From positions 1-11,701 of the forward strand of contig JAQBNX010000266.1 in NCBI GenBank assembly GCA_028288385.1: DNA of 11,701 nt, read 5' to 3'. A program made the translations under genes and the position numbers. Each line of letters begins with the position of its first letter. The first letter of the stretch is position 1. Below, in pieces: positions 1-6,185 of this stretch. Origin of the DNA: Spirosoma sp. (GTDB taxonomy: Bacteria; Bacteroidota; Bacteroidia; Cytophagales; Spirosomataceae). The notes beneath the pieces are model-generated. The model did not search any database and was not told the DNA's origin. It was given only the letters and a program-made list of their open reading frames with translations.

Positions 1-69
1 GACCGGCCCGTGCTCAAGGCCGTCTAACTGGTAGTGCAATGAAATTCCATTTACCGTTTGTTTGGCCAT
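1..69 (-). CDS. pcaD: 3-oxoadipate enol-lactonase, N-terminal fragment (cut by window edge)
   Basis: Only the first 23 codons are in the window. The visible protein begins MAKQTVNGISLHYQLDG, which fits the N-terminus of PcaD-type alpha/beta hydrolases (first beta strands with the NGI-LHY-LDG pattern). PcaD hydrolyses 3-oxoadipate enol-lactone to 3-oxoadipate in the cytoplasm, the step after PcaB and the decarboxylase PcaC. The ATG lies 2 bases after the pcaB stop codon (TGA-TA-ATG), so the two are almost certainly co-transcribed and perhaps translationally coupled. The catalytic Ser-Asp-His triad lies outside the window, so the family call rests on the short N-terminus plus the operon context. 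A fusion to PcaC, known in some bacteria, cannot be excluded. PcaC itself is not seen here. Confidence 0.8.
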   Translation of the reverse strand, partial: MAKQTVNGISLHYQLDGLEHGPV

Positions 70-71
70 TA

Positions 72-1154
72 TCAATTCGCTCGGTTGAGATTTTGCTGCA
101 TTTGCACTGTATCTACCTCAAGATTCTGGATCAAGTCATTGGCATGGTAAAGGTTGGCCGCCGTTAGCTTAACCAATTTACGCATGACGGGCCACTCGCT
201 ATGCCAGGCACCGGCGGCCCGCTCATGAGGCTGTATCATGGCACTTAGCAACGTAGCCACTAAGGCGGGTGTCTGGTGTGCAATGGCTACCATGAACGTA
301 GCGGTGACCGGATTGCGCTTGTGCGGCATGGACGATGAGCCACCTTTGCCCGCAGCGGCTCCTTCCCACACTTCGCCCACTTCAGTCTGCATCAAGAGGA
401 TTATATCCTGAGCCATTTTACCCAGCAACCCGTTTAGAATGCCGAGCGTGGCCGCTATATCGACAAGCCGGTCGCGCTGGGTGTGCCAGGCCTGCGTCGT
501 TGTACCCAGGTTTAAGGTTGCCGCCACCTGCGCCCGAATGGCAGAAACGTGTTGACCCAATGACGCCCCATTGCCTACCGGACCACCCAGTTGCACCACG
601 AGGCATTCAGCCATCACCCGGCTCAGGCTTTGTTCGGAGCGTTGCAGTCCGTCGAGCCACCCAGTCACTTTGTCGCCAAAGGTGATGGGCAGCGCCTGTT
701 GCAGCAGCGTTCTGGCCATCATCGGTGTTTGCCGGTGGGCTCGAGCGAGGCCGCTCAGAAGGTTGTTTAGCTGGTTAATATCCTCATCAAACTGCTCAAA
801 TGCCTGTTTAAGTTGACACATCAAAGCGGTGTCGATCACATCCTGACTGGTTGCCCCCTGATGCACGTACTGAAGCGTTGGTTGACTTTTGTGGCCAACG
901 CGCTCTTTCAGCCTGTTAACAACCGGAATGGCCGGATTACCCGCCAGCAGGGTTTGTTCCTTAATCCATTCCGTAGTCCAGTCGGTTTGCCCACAAACAT
1001 CCGCGATAATCAGGGCCGCTTCTAACGGGATGACGCCTACGGCTGCCTGAGCCTGAGCCAGGGCCGATTCAAAGGACAGCATGAACCGCAGTTCGGTCGC
1101 GTCCGAGAAAAGAAGCTCCATCTGGGGCGTGGTGAAAATCGAGTCGGCAAGCAT
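72..1154 (-). CDS. pcaB: 3-carboxy-cis,cis-muconate cycloisomerase (short form)
   Basis: This 360-residue protein belongs to the fumarase/aspartase superfamily. It cyclises 3-carboxy-cis,cis-muconate, the PcaGH product, to 4-carboxymuconolactone in the cytoplasm. Visible landmarks are HQGATSQDV (about 98-106), the G-GPVGN stretch (about 190-195), and the superfamily signature GSSSMPHKRNP (about 272-282) holding the mobile catalytic loop. HSEWPVMRK (about 318-326) is also typical of the subfamily. The protein stops at NLNRAN, about where the roughly 90-residue C-terminal extension of the 450-residue Pseudomonas enzyme would begin. Short PcaB proteins of about 350 residues are known, for example in rhizobia, and the stop abuts the pcaD start, so this looks like a genuine short form and not a frameshift. 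It lies 37 bp after pcaG. The call is firm from the signature and the neighbours. Confidence 0.94.
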   Translation of the reverse strand: MLADSIFTTPQMELLFSDATELRFMLSFESALAQAQAAVGVIPLEAALIIADVCGQTDWTTEWIKEQTLLAGNPAIPVVNRLKERVGHKSQPTLQYVHQGATSQDVIDTALMCQLKQAFEQFDEDINQLNNLLSGLARAHRQTPMMARTLLQQALPITFGDKVTGWLDGLQRSEQSLSRVMAECLVVQLGGPVGNGASLGQHVSAIRAQVAATLNLGTTTQAWHTQRDRLVDIAATLGILNGLLGKMAQDIILLMQTEVGEVWEGAAAGKGGSSSMPHKRNPVTATFMVAIAHQTPALVATLLSAMIQPHERAAGAWHSEWPVMRKLVKLTAANLYHANDLIQNLEVDTVQMQQNLNRAN

Positions 1155-1191
1155 CGTTTAAGGAGCAGTCATCAATCGGACGAGTAATTGC

Positions 1192-1797
1192 TTACAGCGA
1201 AAAAAATACGGTTTCGTTTGAACCTTGCATGTGAATGTTGAATACGTAGCGCGTTTCACCATTGACTTCTTCCCGATGAGCCAGTAACGTAGCGCGTCGT
1301 TCGGGCGCAACGGCATTTAATAAGGCATCCTGGGCATTGGCGGCCGGTTCGTCCGAGAAATACAGGCGGGTGTACAGATTTAGCAATGCCCCCCGCATCA
1401 GCAACAGGACGTTGATGTGAGGTGCCGACCCATCGCCGATGGCTCCTGGTTTAAGAGTCGTAAATTTGAATTGCCCATCGGGTAGCGTACCCGTACCCAT
1501 CCGACCAAAACCAAGAAATCCGCGGTCCGTTTGGGCAGCGGTGTTGTGCTCAATGGGTGATGTGCGATACTGCCCCTGCGGGTCGGCCTGCCAGAGTTCA
1601 ATCAGCGCATCGGTTATGGATACGTTATTTCCGTCCACTATTCGGCCGGTTATATAAATTCGTTCACCGGGCGTATCGGGACTAACCAGCGAATGATTCA
1701 TCAGGCTGTCGTAGGGGTACCCATATTGCTCAGCGGTCAGTCCGTAAGCAAAAAAAGGGCCGACGGTTTGGGAAGGAGTTTGACGGAGTTGTTCCAT
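1192..1797 (-). CDS. pcaG: Protocatechuate 3,4-dioxygenase, alpha subunit
   Basis: This 201-residue subunit pairs with PcaH to form the intradiol ring-cleaving enzyme that converts protocatechuate plus O2 to 3-carboxy-cis,cis-muconate. The N-terminal TPSQTVGPFFAYGL (about 7-20) is the hallmark of alpha subunits. The intradiol core runs from ITGRIVDG (about 49) through LIELWQADPQGQY (about 66-78) to APHINVLLLMRG (about 125-136). At the positions of the beta-subunit iron ligands it has KPGAI in place of KPGAY, and HIN in place of HIH. This agrees with the alpha subunit being a degenerate paralogue that shapes the active site without holding the iron. Its ATG overlaps the pcaH stop by one base (TAATG), an arrangement expected to couple translation and give equal amounts of the two subunits. 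Length is normal for the family. Confidence 0.96.
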   Translation of the reverse strand: MEQLRQTPSQTVGPFFAYGLTAEQYGYPYDSLMNHSLVSPDTPGERIYITGRIVDGNNVSITDALIELWQADPQGQYRTSPIEHNTAAQTDRGFLGFGRMGTGTLPDGQFKFTTLKPGAIGDGSAPHINVLLLMRGALLNLYTRLYFSDEPAANAQDALLNAVAPERRATLLAHREEVNGETRYVFNIHMQGSNETVFFSL

Positions 1798-2471
1798 TAT
1801 TCAAAGGGTGTTTGTCGGCGACCGTTCAGGACAATATCAAACTGGTAGGCCAGGGCAAATTCGGGTTCGGTCCAGTCCATGTTGAATTTAGCAATCATCA
1901 GATCACGGGCGTGTTCGGGCACCGATTGAAAAATAGGGTCGTAGTCAAACAGCGGATCGCCCGGAAAATACATCTGCGTGACCAACCGATGCTCGAACTG
2001 ATGGCCAATTACGGAAAAATGAATGTGATTGGGCCGCCAGGCGTTGTAGTGATTACCCCAAGGATAAGCACCCGGTTTAATGGTATGGAATGAATACCGC
2101 CCGTCGGAATCGGTCAGCACCCGTCCACCCCCTAGGAAGTTGGGATCGAGGGGGGCATCATGAATTTCCGCTTTATGAACGTAGCGCCCGGCCGCATTGG
2201 CCTGCCAGATTTCTATGAGCACGTTAGGCAGCGGTCGCCCTGAATCGTCCATTACGCGGCCCGCCACTTTGATCCGTTCGCCAATCGGCTCACCGTTGAT
2301 GCGGGCGTTTTTAGTCAGGTCATTATCAAATTCACGTAGCACCGACTGACCAAAAACCGGCATACTCAGGTCGCGGATGAGTTCCCGAACGGGCATGAGC
2401 GGCTGGGTCGGACTCCGCAGAATCGTGGATTTGTAGCCGAGCGACAGGTGGGGCGGGTGAGTTGTTAACAT
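1797..2471 (-). CDS. pcaH: Protocatechuate 3,4-dioxygenase, beta subunit (iron-binding)
   Basis: This 224-residue subunit carries the Fe(III) site. By position, the four expected protein ligands are present: Tyr97 in GRYVHK, Tyr136 in GAYPW, and His149 and His151 in RPNHIHFS. The neighbouring Arg146 matches the conserved active-site arginine of the Pseudomonas enzyme. The core domain is preceded by about 65 residues typical of beta subunits, including the PTQPL segment near residues 21-25. Ligand numbering follows the ATG at 2471, the only plausible start before the divergent intergenic region. It is the first gene of the pca operon, and its stop overlaps the pcaG start by one base. Transcription probably starts in the 130-bp gap shared with the AraC-type regulator. 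Together with PcaG it performs the ring-opening step of the 3-oxoadipate pathway. Confidence 0.96.
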   Translation of the reverse strand: MLTTHPPHLSLGYKSTILRSPTQPLMPVRELIRDLSMPVFGQSVLREFDNDLTKNARINGEPIGERIKVAGRVMDDSGRPLPNVLIEIWQANAAGRYVHKAEIHDAPLDPNFLGGGRVLTDSDGRYSFHTIKPGAYPWGNHYNAWRPNHIHFSVIGHQFEHRLVTQMYFPGDPLFDYDPIFQSVPEHARDLMIAKFNMDWTEPEFALAYQFDIVLNGRRQTPFE

Positions 2472-2513
2472 AGCAGGTTAGGCTTGCGGGTCAAGGTATA
2501 GAATCCTCAAGAT

Positions 2514-2530
2514 GTAAAAGTAGAATTTAC
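2514..2530. repeat. Small inverted repeat GTAAA-N7-TTTAC
   Basis: A perfect 5-bp dyad with a 7-bp spacer (17 bp in all) sits 43 bp upstream of the pcaH ATG, in the control region shared with the AraC-type gene. Its size and position suit an operator, but such a short AT-rich dyad can arise by chance, so confidence is low. Confidence 0.3.
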
Positions 2531-2596
2531 CCGGCCTGTGCGTTTAGGACAAAGCGGCAATAAATAGAGACAAATCATACATAGTTATCAGGCCGG
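2531..2596. repeat. Separated 8-bp inverted repeat CCGGCCTG / CAGGCCGG
   Basis: Two exact 8-bp inverted copies at 2531-2538 and 2589-2596 frame a 50-bp stretch in the divergent pcaH/araC promoter region. The right copy lies 5 bp before the regulator's ATG. They could be paired binding sites allowing DNA looping or autoregulation, or the arms of a leader structure. The match is seen directly; the function is a guess. Confidence 0.35.
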
Positions 2597-2601
2597 TTGC
2601 C

Positions 2602-3489
2602 ATGAAAAGGGAATTTCAGAACTACGATGGACTCTATGGTGAACAACACCCGGTAATTCTACCCGATTTTGTGCAGGTCGAGCGGATTGAAACCCGGAGC
2701 CACCGGCATAAATGGGTAATAAAGCCGCACATTCACCACCAGCTTTTTCAGTTATTCTGCGTTGTGGAGGGCGACGGCACAATCTGGTCGGAAATGGGCG
2801 AATTACCTTTTCAGAGTCCCTGTATCCTGTTGATTCCCGAGAACACGTTACACGGATTTCGCTATCGGGCTGAAGGTGCGGGGCTGGTCCTGACCATCTC
2901 TACGTCATTTGTTGACGAATTAACGGCCAAAATTCCGTTATTGACTAGCCTAAGTGGTCATATTCAAGTGATTGATGCTGGTCTGCAACCGCGCTGGTTT
3001 ACGTATATTCAACTGGTTCTCAACCGGCTGAGCGAGGAAGCTGCCGATACGTTGCCGGGCCGCGAGTTTGTTCTGCAATCCCTGCTGGCTGCCCTGCTAA
3101 CCGACGTATTTCGTTACGTACAGCAACAGGACAACCAGTCGGGTGCTCCTGAGAATCGAAGCCTGACCATCTTTCGAAGGTTTCAAAAAAGCATTCGGCA
3201 AGGGCGAAATCCTCAAAAAAATATCTGTCAATACGCCGAGGAACAACACATAACAGCCGTACACCTAAACCGTATTTGCCGCGATATGGCCCAAAAATCG
3301 GCCATGCAGATGGTCTATGATTATTTTCTGACAGAAGCCCGTAACTACCTCAACCATACCAAATTTACCATTGCAGAAGTGGCATACCGGCTTAACTTTG
3401 AGGACGCTGCTTATTTCTCCCGGTTGTTTAAGAAACAGATGGGTCTGACTCCCAGCGCATTTCGGCAGCAAAGAGGTGTTATTGGCTGA
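2602..3489 (+). CDS. AraC-family transcriptional regulator (PobR/HpaA-like), probable pca regulator
   Basis: This 295-residue protein has the two-part build of AraC-type activators. The N-terminal half (about 35-105) is cupin-like, with a histidine-rich strand KPHIHHQLFQLF (His43, 45, 46) and a later His84 in NTLHGFRY; this is the expected ligand-sensing pocket. The C-terminal half (about 188-290) carries the double helix-turn-helix domain, with the signature IAEVAYRLNFEDAAYFSRLF followed by GLTPSAFR. The sensor resembles regulators of aromatic acid catabolism such as PobR and HpaA. The gene is divergent from pcaHGBD with 130 bp between the starts, so it probably activates the pca operon in response to protocatechuate or a related aromatic acid. 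That role is inferred from position. The ATG at 2602 is taken as start; no strong Shine-Dalgarno precedes it, as is usual in Bacteroidota. Confidence 0.9.
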   Translation: MKREFQNYDGLYGEQHPVILPDFVQVERIETRSHRHKWVIKPHIHHQLFQLFCVVEGDGTIWSEMGELPFQSPCILLIPENTLHGFRYRAEGAGLVLTISTSFVDELTAKIPLLTSLSGHIQVIDAGLQPRWFTYIQLVLNRLSEEAADTLPGREFVLQSLLAALLTDVFRYVQQQDNQSGAPENRSLTIFRRFQKSIRQGRNPQKNICQYAEEQHITAVHLNRICRDMAQKSAMQMVYDYFLTEARNYLNHTKFTIAEVAYRLNFEDAAYFSRLFKKQMGLTPSAFRQQRGVIG

Positions 3490-3530
3490 AGTGATCGGCA
3501 AACATGGCCCGGTATTTTTTATAAAAACTC

Positions 3531-3665
3531 ATGCAAGTGGCTTTTCTCCAATTGCCCCATCAGATTCTGTTTCAGGATGTTTCTGTCTCAAAACCCGGTT
3601 TGGGCGATGTAAGGGTTCGGCTCACAATGGTTGGCGTTTATAGGCTCCGACGTACATCTTTTCCT
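3531..3665 (+). pseudogene. Frameshifted, truncated remnant of a zinc-dependent alcohol dehydrogenase
   Basis: From the ATG at 3531 the translation reads MQVAFLQLPHQILFQDV and continues to LTMVGV, which matches the N-terminal GroES-like strands of medium-chain zinc alcohol/polyol dehydrogenases. At 3639 the frame breaks. One extra base moves the expected continuation GSDVHLF (3643-3663) into the next frame; intact family members read roughly VGVCGSDVHLF here. The expected zinc-ligand Cys before GSD is missing at the break. After about 3665 no dehydrogenase sequence can be recognised in any plus frame, so about 85-90% of the usual 340-residue protein is absent. It lies 41 bp after the AraC-type gene on the same strand, so the intact ancestor may have been its partner or a polyol-catabolism gene. 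The exact 3' limit is uncertain. Confidence 0.7.
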
Positions 3666-3694
3666 ATTTCACCGACTATTAGACAATCCAAACA

Positions 3695-3725
3695 TTATCA
3701 AACACGAAGGATATAGCTATTTTTG
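3695..3725 (+). promoter_or_regulatory. Candidate Bacteroidota-type promoter for the DUF2911 gene
   Basis: TATTTTTG at 3718-3725 matches the Bacteroidota -7 consensus TAnnTTTG exactly. About 20 bp upstream lies TTA (starting near 3695-3697), a two-of-three match to the -33 TTG. The box ends 59 bp before the ATG at 3785, leaving a normal untranslated leader. No other gene is close enough upstream to supply transcription except the AraC-type gene and the pseudogene. Confidence 0.45.
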
Positions 3726-3784
3726 TAGAACTCATGCTATTTTTAGCCATTTAATGAGTCCGTTTATTTTAAACCAAATTCACC

Positions 3785-4327
3785 ATGAACGCAATCAAGA
3801 CAAATCGGTATCTCCTGGCAATCATTCTTTCTGTAACAATGTCATCAATAACCTTGGCTCAGGGAGACAAAGCCAGCCGACCAAGCCCACCGGCAACAGC
3901 ATCAGGCAAAATTGGCGATGCTAACATTACGATCACTTACAACAGCCCTTCCGTAAAGGGGCGAACCATCTGGGGAGAGTTAGTGCCTTATGGAAAAGTC
4001 TGGCGGGCGGGCGCCAACGAAGCCACTATTTTTGAAACCGACAAAGCGATTAAGGTAGAAGGAAAAGCCCTGCCCGCCGGAAAATATACGTTGTTCGCGA
4101 TGCCTGGCGAAAAGGAATGGCAAATCATTTTCAACTCACAAACCGGCCAGTGGGGCATCAAACGTGGGGGTGATGCAAACCTGGATCGGGCTAATGACGT
4201 GCTCACCGTTTCGGCAAAACCTGTTAAATCTTCAACGATGAACGAGAAGTTACTGTATGAAGTGAACCCTAAAGGCATATCCTTAAAATGGGAAAACCTG
4301 GACATTCCTATTTCCATAAAAAACTAA
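3785..4327 (+). CDS. Secreted DUF2911 domain protein
   Basis: This 180-residue protein has an N-terminal signal peptide: basic MNAIKTNRY, then a hydrophobic stretch to about residue 24, with a likely cleavage after TLA (between residues 25 and 26). The rest is a single DUF2911 domain, recognised by YNSPSVKGRTIWGELVPYG (about 52-70), KVWRAGANEATIFE (about 71-84) and LPAGKYTLFAMPGE (about 95-108). The family is widespread in Bacteroidota, is exported to the periplasm or cell surface, and has no established biochemical function. It stands alone, with its own candidate promoter upstream and a strong hairpin terminator about 90 bp downstream, so it appears to be a single-gene unit unrelated to the catabolic operons on either side. 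Family assignment is firm; the role is unknown. Confidence 0.9.
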   Translation: MNAIKTNRYLLAIILSVTMSSITLAQGDKASRPSPPATASGKIGDANITITYNSPSVKGRTIWGELVPYGKVWRAGANEATIFETDKAIKVEGKALPAGKYTLFAMPGEKEWQIIFNSQTGQWGIKRGGDANLDRANDVLTVSAKPVKSSTMNEKLLYEVNPKGISLKWENLDIPISIKN

Positions 4328-4417
4328 AGCGGATAGTAGTGACATTTTTTATTTCTTAACCTAAACAAAGTAAGTAGATAACATGGGATGATTATTACCC
4401 ATCATTAATCTACATCG

Positions 4418-4456
4418 AAATGCCGCGTCAGCATAAGCAGGACGCGGCATTTTCAT
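4418..4456. terminator. Hairpin terminator, probably bidirectional
   Basis: A perfect 12-bp inverted repeat (AAATGCCGCGTC at 4418-4429, its reverse complement at 4441-4452) encloses an 11-base loop. The stem is GC-rich at its centre and has A-rich and T-rich outer ends, so it can work in both directions, although the U-tracts are short. It sits between the convergent DUF2911 gene (ending 4327) and the kinase gene (minus, ending 4674), which suits stopping both transcripts. Confidence 0.75.
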
Positions 4457-4673
4457 TGTTAACAGTATACAGGATAAACACCCCGTTTTTTCAGCACCTT
4501 ATAATAATAACTTACTATCAACATACAAACAGCTAACAGGTTTGTTGATGATTATTTAAAAGAGCTTGCAACGTCAGCCTTTTAATTCTTTACCGCCCAG
4601 GAATAAGATACGCCAAAAGCCTCTTGGTAAAAAGGCGTTCATTGACATGATTTTCAATGACGGTTATGGGTAT
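4457..4673. other. Intergenic stretch without a recognisable gene
   Basis: The gap between the DUF2911 gene and the kinase gene is 346 bp in all. Apart from the hairpin at 4418-4456, this part is AT-rich at its left end and contains only a weak imperfect inverted repeat (4517-4549). A plus-strand reading frame beginning with TTG near 4566 runs into the kinase gene in antisense. It resembles no family known to me and has no promoter signal, so it is not called. The stretch may be 3' untranslated sequence of the kinase operon or decayed DNA. Confidence 0.5.
4517..4549. repeat. Imperfect inverted repeat downstream of the kinase gene
   Basis: ATCAACA and CAAAC (4517-4523 and 4526-4530, with two extra bases between them) pair with GTTTGTTGAT at 4540-4549 around a 9-base loop. 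On the minus strand it would form a weak AU-rich hairpin about 125 bases after the kinase stop codon. There is no clear U-tract, so a terminator or mRNA 3'-end role is only possible. Confidence 0.3.
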
Positions 4674-6179
4674 TCAGGAGAGGCAATGGATGGCGTTGAG
4701 CCAGCCTTTATAACCAGCTATGGCCTGCGTAGTACCCTCCCCCGGCATTATGACCTGACGGTTTTGGACCAGTTGCTCCAAATGTGCTAAATCAGGATAA
4801 ATGCCTGCCTGAAAACCAGCGAGATTAGCTGCACCTAACGCTGATACATCCGGCATTGCTTTATTGATGATGGGTTTGCCCAATAGATCGGCCAGAAATT
4901 GCAGCACAAACCCGTTTGACGTAAGGCCTCCGTTGACCATTAACTCGGTCAGGAGGATGCCCGTATCCTTTTCCATCGCAACCACCACTTCGTAGATCTG
5001 ATACGCAATAGATTCGAGCGCAGCCCTGATAATATGCTCTTTCTTCGTTGAGAATGTAAGACCCAAAATGGATGCTTTGCGCTCCATCTGCCAGTGCGGG
5101 GCACCCAGTCCGCTAAACGCCGGCACCAGATAAACACCCCCATTGTCGGGTACAGATAGGGCCATCGCTTCAGTGTCCCGGCTTTCGGCGAATAATCCCA
5201 GGCTGTTTTTCAACCATTCGACAGTGGCTCCGCAGGTGACAATAACACCCTCCAGCGCGTAATGAACTGAGTTGCGGCCCGCCCCTTCGTCCGTACTCCA
5301 GCAAATCGTTGACACCATGCCGTGACTAGATTCTTTCAGGGCCGGGCCAATGTTCATGAGCATGGAACAGCCAGTGCCCAGGGTAGCTTTGGCCTTGCCC
5401 GTTGAAAAACAGCCCTCTCCGAAAGCAGCCGCGTGCGAGTCGCCAATCATGGCAGTTAGTTGAATGGGATGGTCGAGGAGGCCGTTGAAATTTGATTCGC
5501 TGTAGTAAGCGGCTGATGGCTTTAACTCAGGCAGATTTAGCCCCGACAAACCAAATCTGTTTATCAATTCGGAATCCCAGTTGAGAGTTTCCAGGTTAAA
5601 AAACAGGGTGCGGGAGGCATTGGTGTAATCGGTGAAATAGCAGGCACCATGGGTCAGTTTGAACAACAGCCAGGTATCTATGGTGCCAAAAAAGGCGTTG
5701 CCGACCTGAATCGCCTGCTGTACTTTTGGCACGTTTTCGGCCAGCCAGATAAGCTTGGTGCCGGAAAAATAGGGGTCGACGAACAAGCCCGTCTTCTGAC
5801 GAATCAGTGGTTCCAGCCCCTCGGCTTTCAGCCGTTCGCAAATGGCGATGGACCGTTTGCACTGCCAGACGATGGCATTGTAGAGCGGCTCCCCTACTTC
5901 ATTCCAGACCACAAACGTTTCACGCTGGTTAGAAATACCCGCAACGGCTATTTGGTGCCGATCACCACCCACAGCGGCAAAGTCACCCAGGCACTTGCCC
6001 ACGGAAGTCAGGACATTTCCGTATATTTCTTCCGGTTGCTGCTCTACGTAGCCATCACCGGAATAATGCGTTTTCAGGGGTTCCGACGCACGGGCAACCA
6101 CCTGGCCCGCTTCATCGAAAATAAGCGTTTTGGTACTGCTGGTGCCCTGATCGATGGCCAGAATATAATTTTGTTCCAT
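4674..6179 (-). CDS. GlpK-like FGGY carbohydrate/polyol kinase
   Basis: This cytoplasmic sugar kinase has 501 residues from the ATG at 6179; a TTG one codon earlier is possible but less likely. It phosphorylates a small polyol or sugar with ATP. Glycerol-kinase landmarks are present: LAIDQGTSSTK (about 7-17), ISNQRE with Arg86 and Glu87, IVWQ with Trp105, DPYFSGTK with Tyr137, TNASRT (about 186-191), the ATP-site GTGCSM (about 268-273), GLGAPHW (about 357-363) and VNGGLTSNGFVLQFLADLL (about 415-433). At the substrate pocket, glycerol kinase has Asp-Gln (E. coli 245-246), whereas this protein has Asp247-Ser248-His249 in MIGDSHAAAFG. It is the last gene of a sugar ABC importer operon, 6 bp after the permease stop, with no glycerol facilitator or glycerol-3-phosphate dehydrogenase nearby. 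A substrate other than glycerol is therefore plausible. Family call is firm; the substrate is open. Confidence 0.9.
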   Translation of the reverse strand: MEQNYILAIDQGTSSTKTLIFDEAGQVVARASEPLKTHYSGDGYVEQQPEEIYGNVLTSVGKCLGDFAAVGGDRHQIAVAGISNQRETFVVWNEVGEPLYNAIVWQCKRSIAICERLKAEGLEPLIRQKTGLFVDPYFSGTKLIWLAENVPKVQQAIQVGNAFFGTIDTWLLFKLTHGACYFTDYTNASRTLFFNLETLNWDSELINRFGLSGLNLPELKPSAAYYSESNFNGLLDHPIQLTAMIGDSHAAAFGEGCFSTGKAKATLGTGCSMLMNIGPALKESSHGMVSTICWSTDEGAGRNSVHYALEGVIVTCGATVEWLKNSLGLFAESRDTEAMALSVPDNGGVYLVPAFSGLGAPHWQMERKASILGLTFSTKKEHIIRAALESIAYQIYEVVVAMEKDTGILLTELMVNGGLTSNGFVLQFLADLLGKPIINKAMPDVSALGAANLAGFQAGIYPDLAHLEQLVQNRQVIMPGEGTTQAIAGYKGWLNAIHCLS

Positions 6180-6185
6180 CAAGCA

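Larger units (their letters stand above)
2472..2601. promoter_or_regulatory. Divergent pcaH/araC intergenic control region
   Basis: This 130-bp gap separates the divergent starts of pcaH (minus) and the AraC-family gene (plus), so both promoters and any shared operator should lie here. Two inverted repeats are visible. GTAAA-N7-TTTAC spans 2514-2530. CCGGCCTG at 2531-2538 is repeated as its exact reverse complement CAGGCCGG at 2589-2596, 50 bp away. No exact TAnnTTTG box was found on either strand; near-matches exist but none with a convincing -33 element. The regulatory role is inferred from the layout. Confidence 0.55.

Noticed and set aside
335..685. Plus-strand open frame of 116 codons inside pcaB
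   Set aside because: It is antisense to the conserved signature region of pcaB, its composition is Pro/Arg/Ser-rich, and it has no promoter or family resemblance.
2472..2601. Possible TAnnTTTG boxes for pcaH or the AraC-type gene
   Set aside because: The closest words deviate from the consensus (for example TACTTTTA or TATGATTTG on the minus strand) and lack a properly spaced TTG, so no specific promoter is called.
3516..3527. AT-only perfect palindrome TTTTTATAAAAA just before the dehydrogenase remnant
   Set aside because: It has no GC stem, so it is unlikely to terminate transcription, and such runs are common in AT-rich spacers.
4566..4790. Plus-strand open frame of 74 codons starting with TTG, half in the intergenic gap
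   Set aside because: The second half is antisense to the kinase 3' end, there is no promoter or ribosome site, and the unique first half resembles nothing I recognise.
6180..6182. TTG as the start of the kinase, giving Met-Met-Glu-Gln
   Set aside because: An ATG follows directly at 6179-6177 and gives the normal short GlpK N-terminus (MEQNYILAIDQG), so the ATG is preferred.
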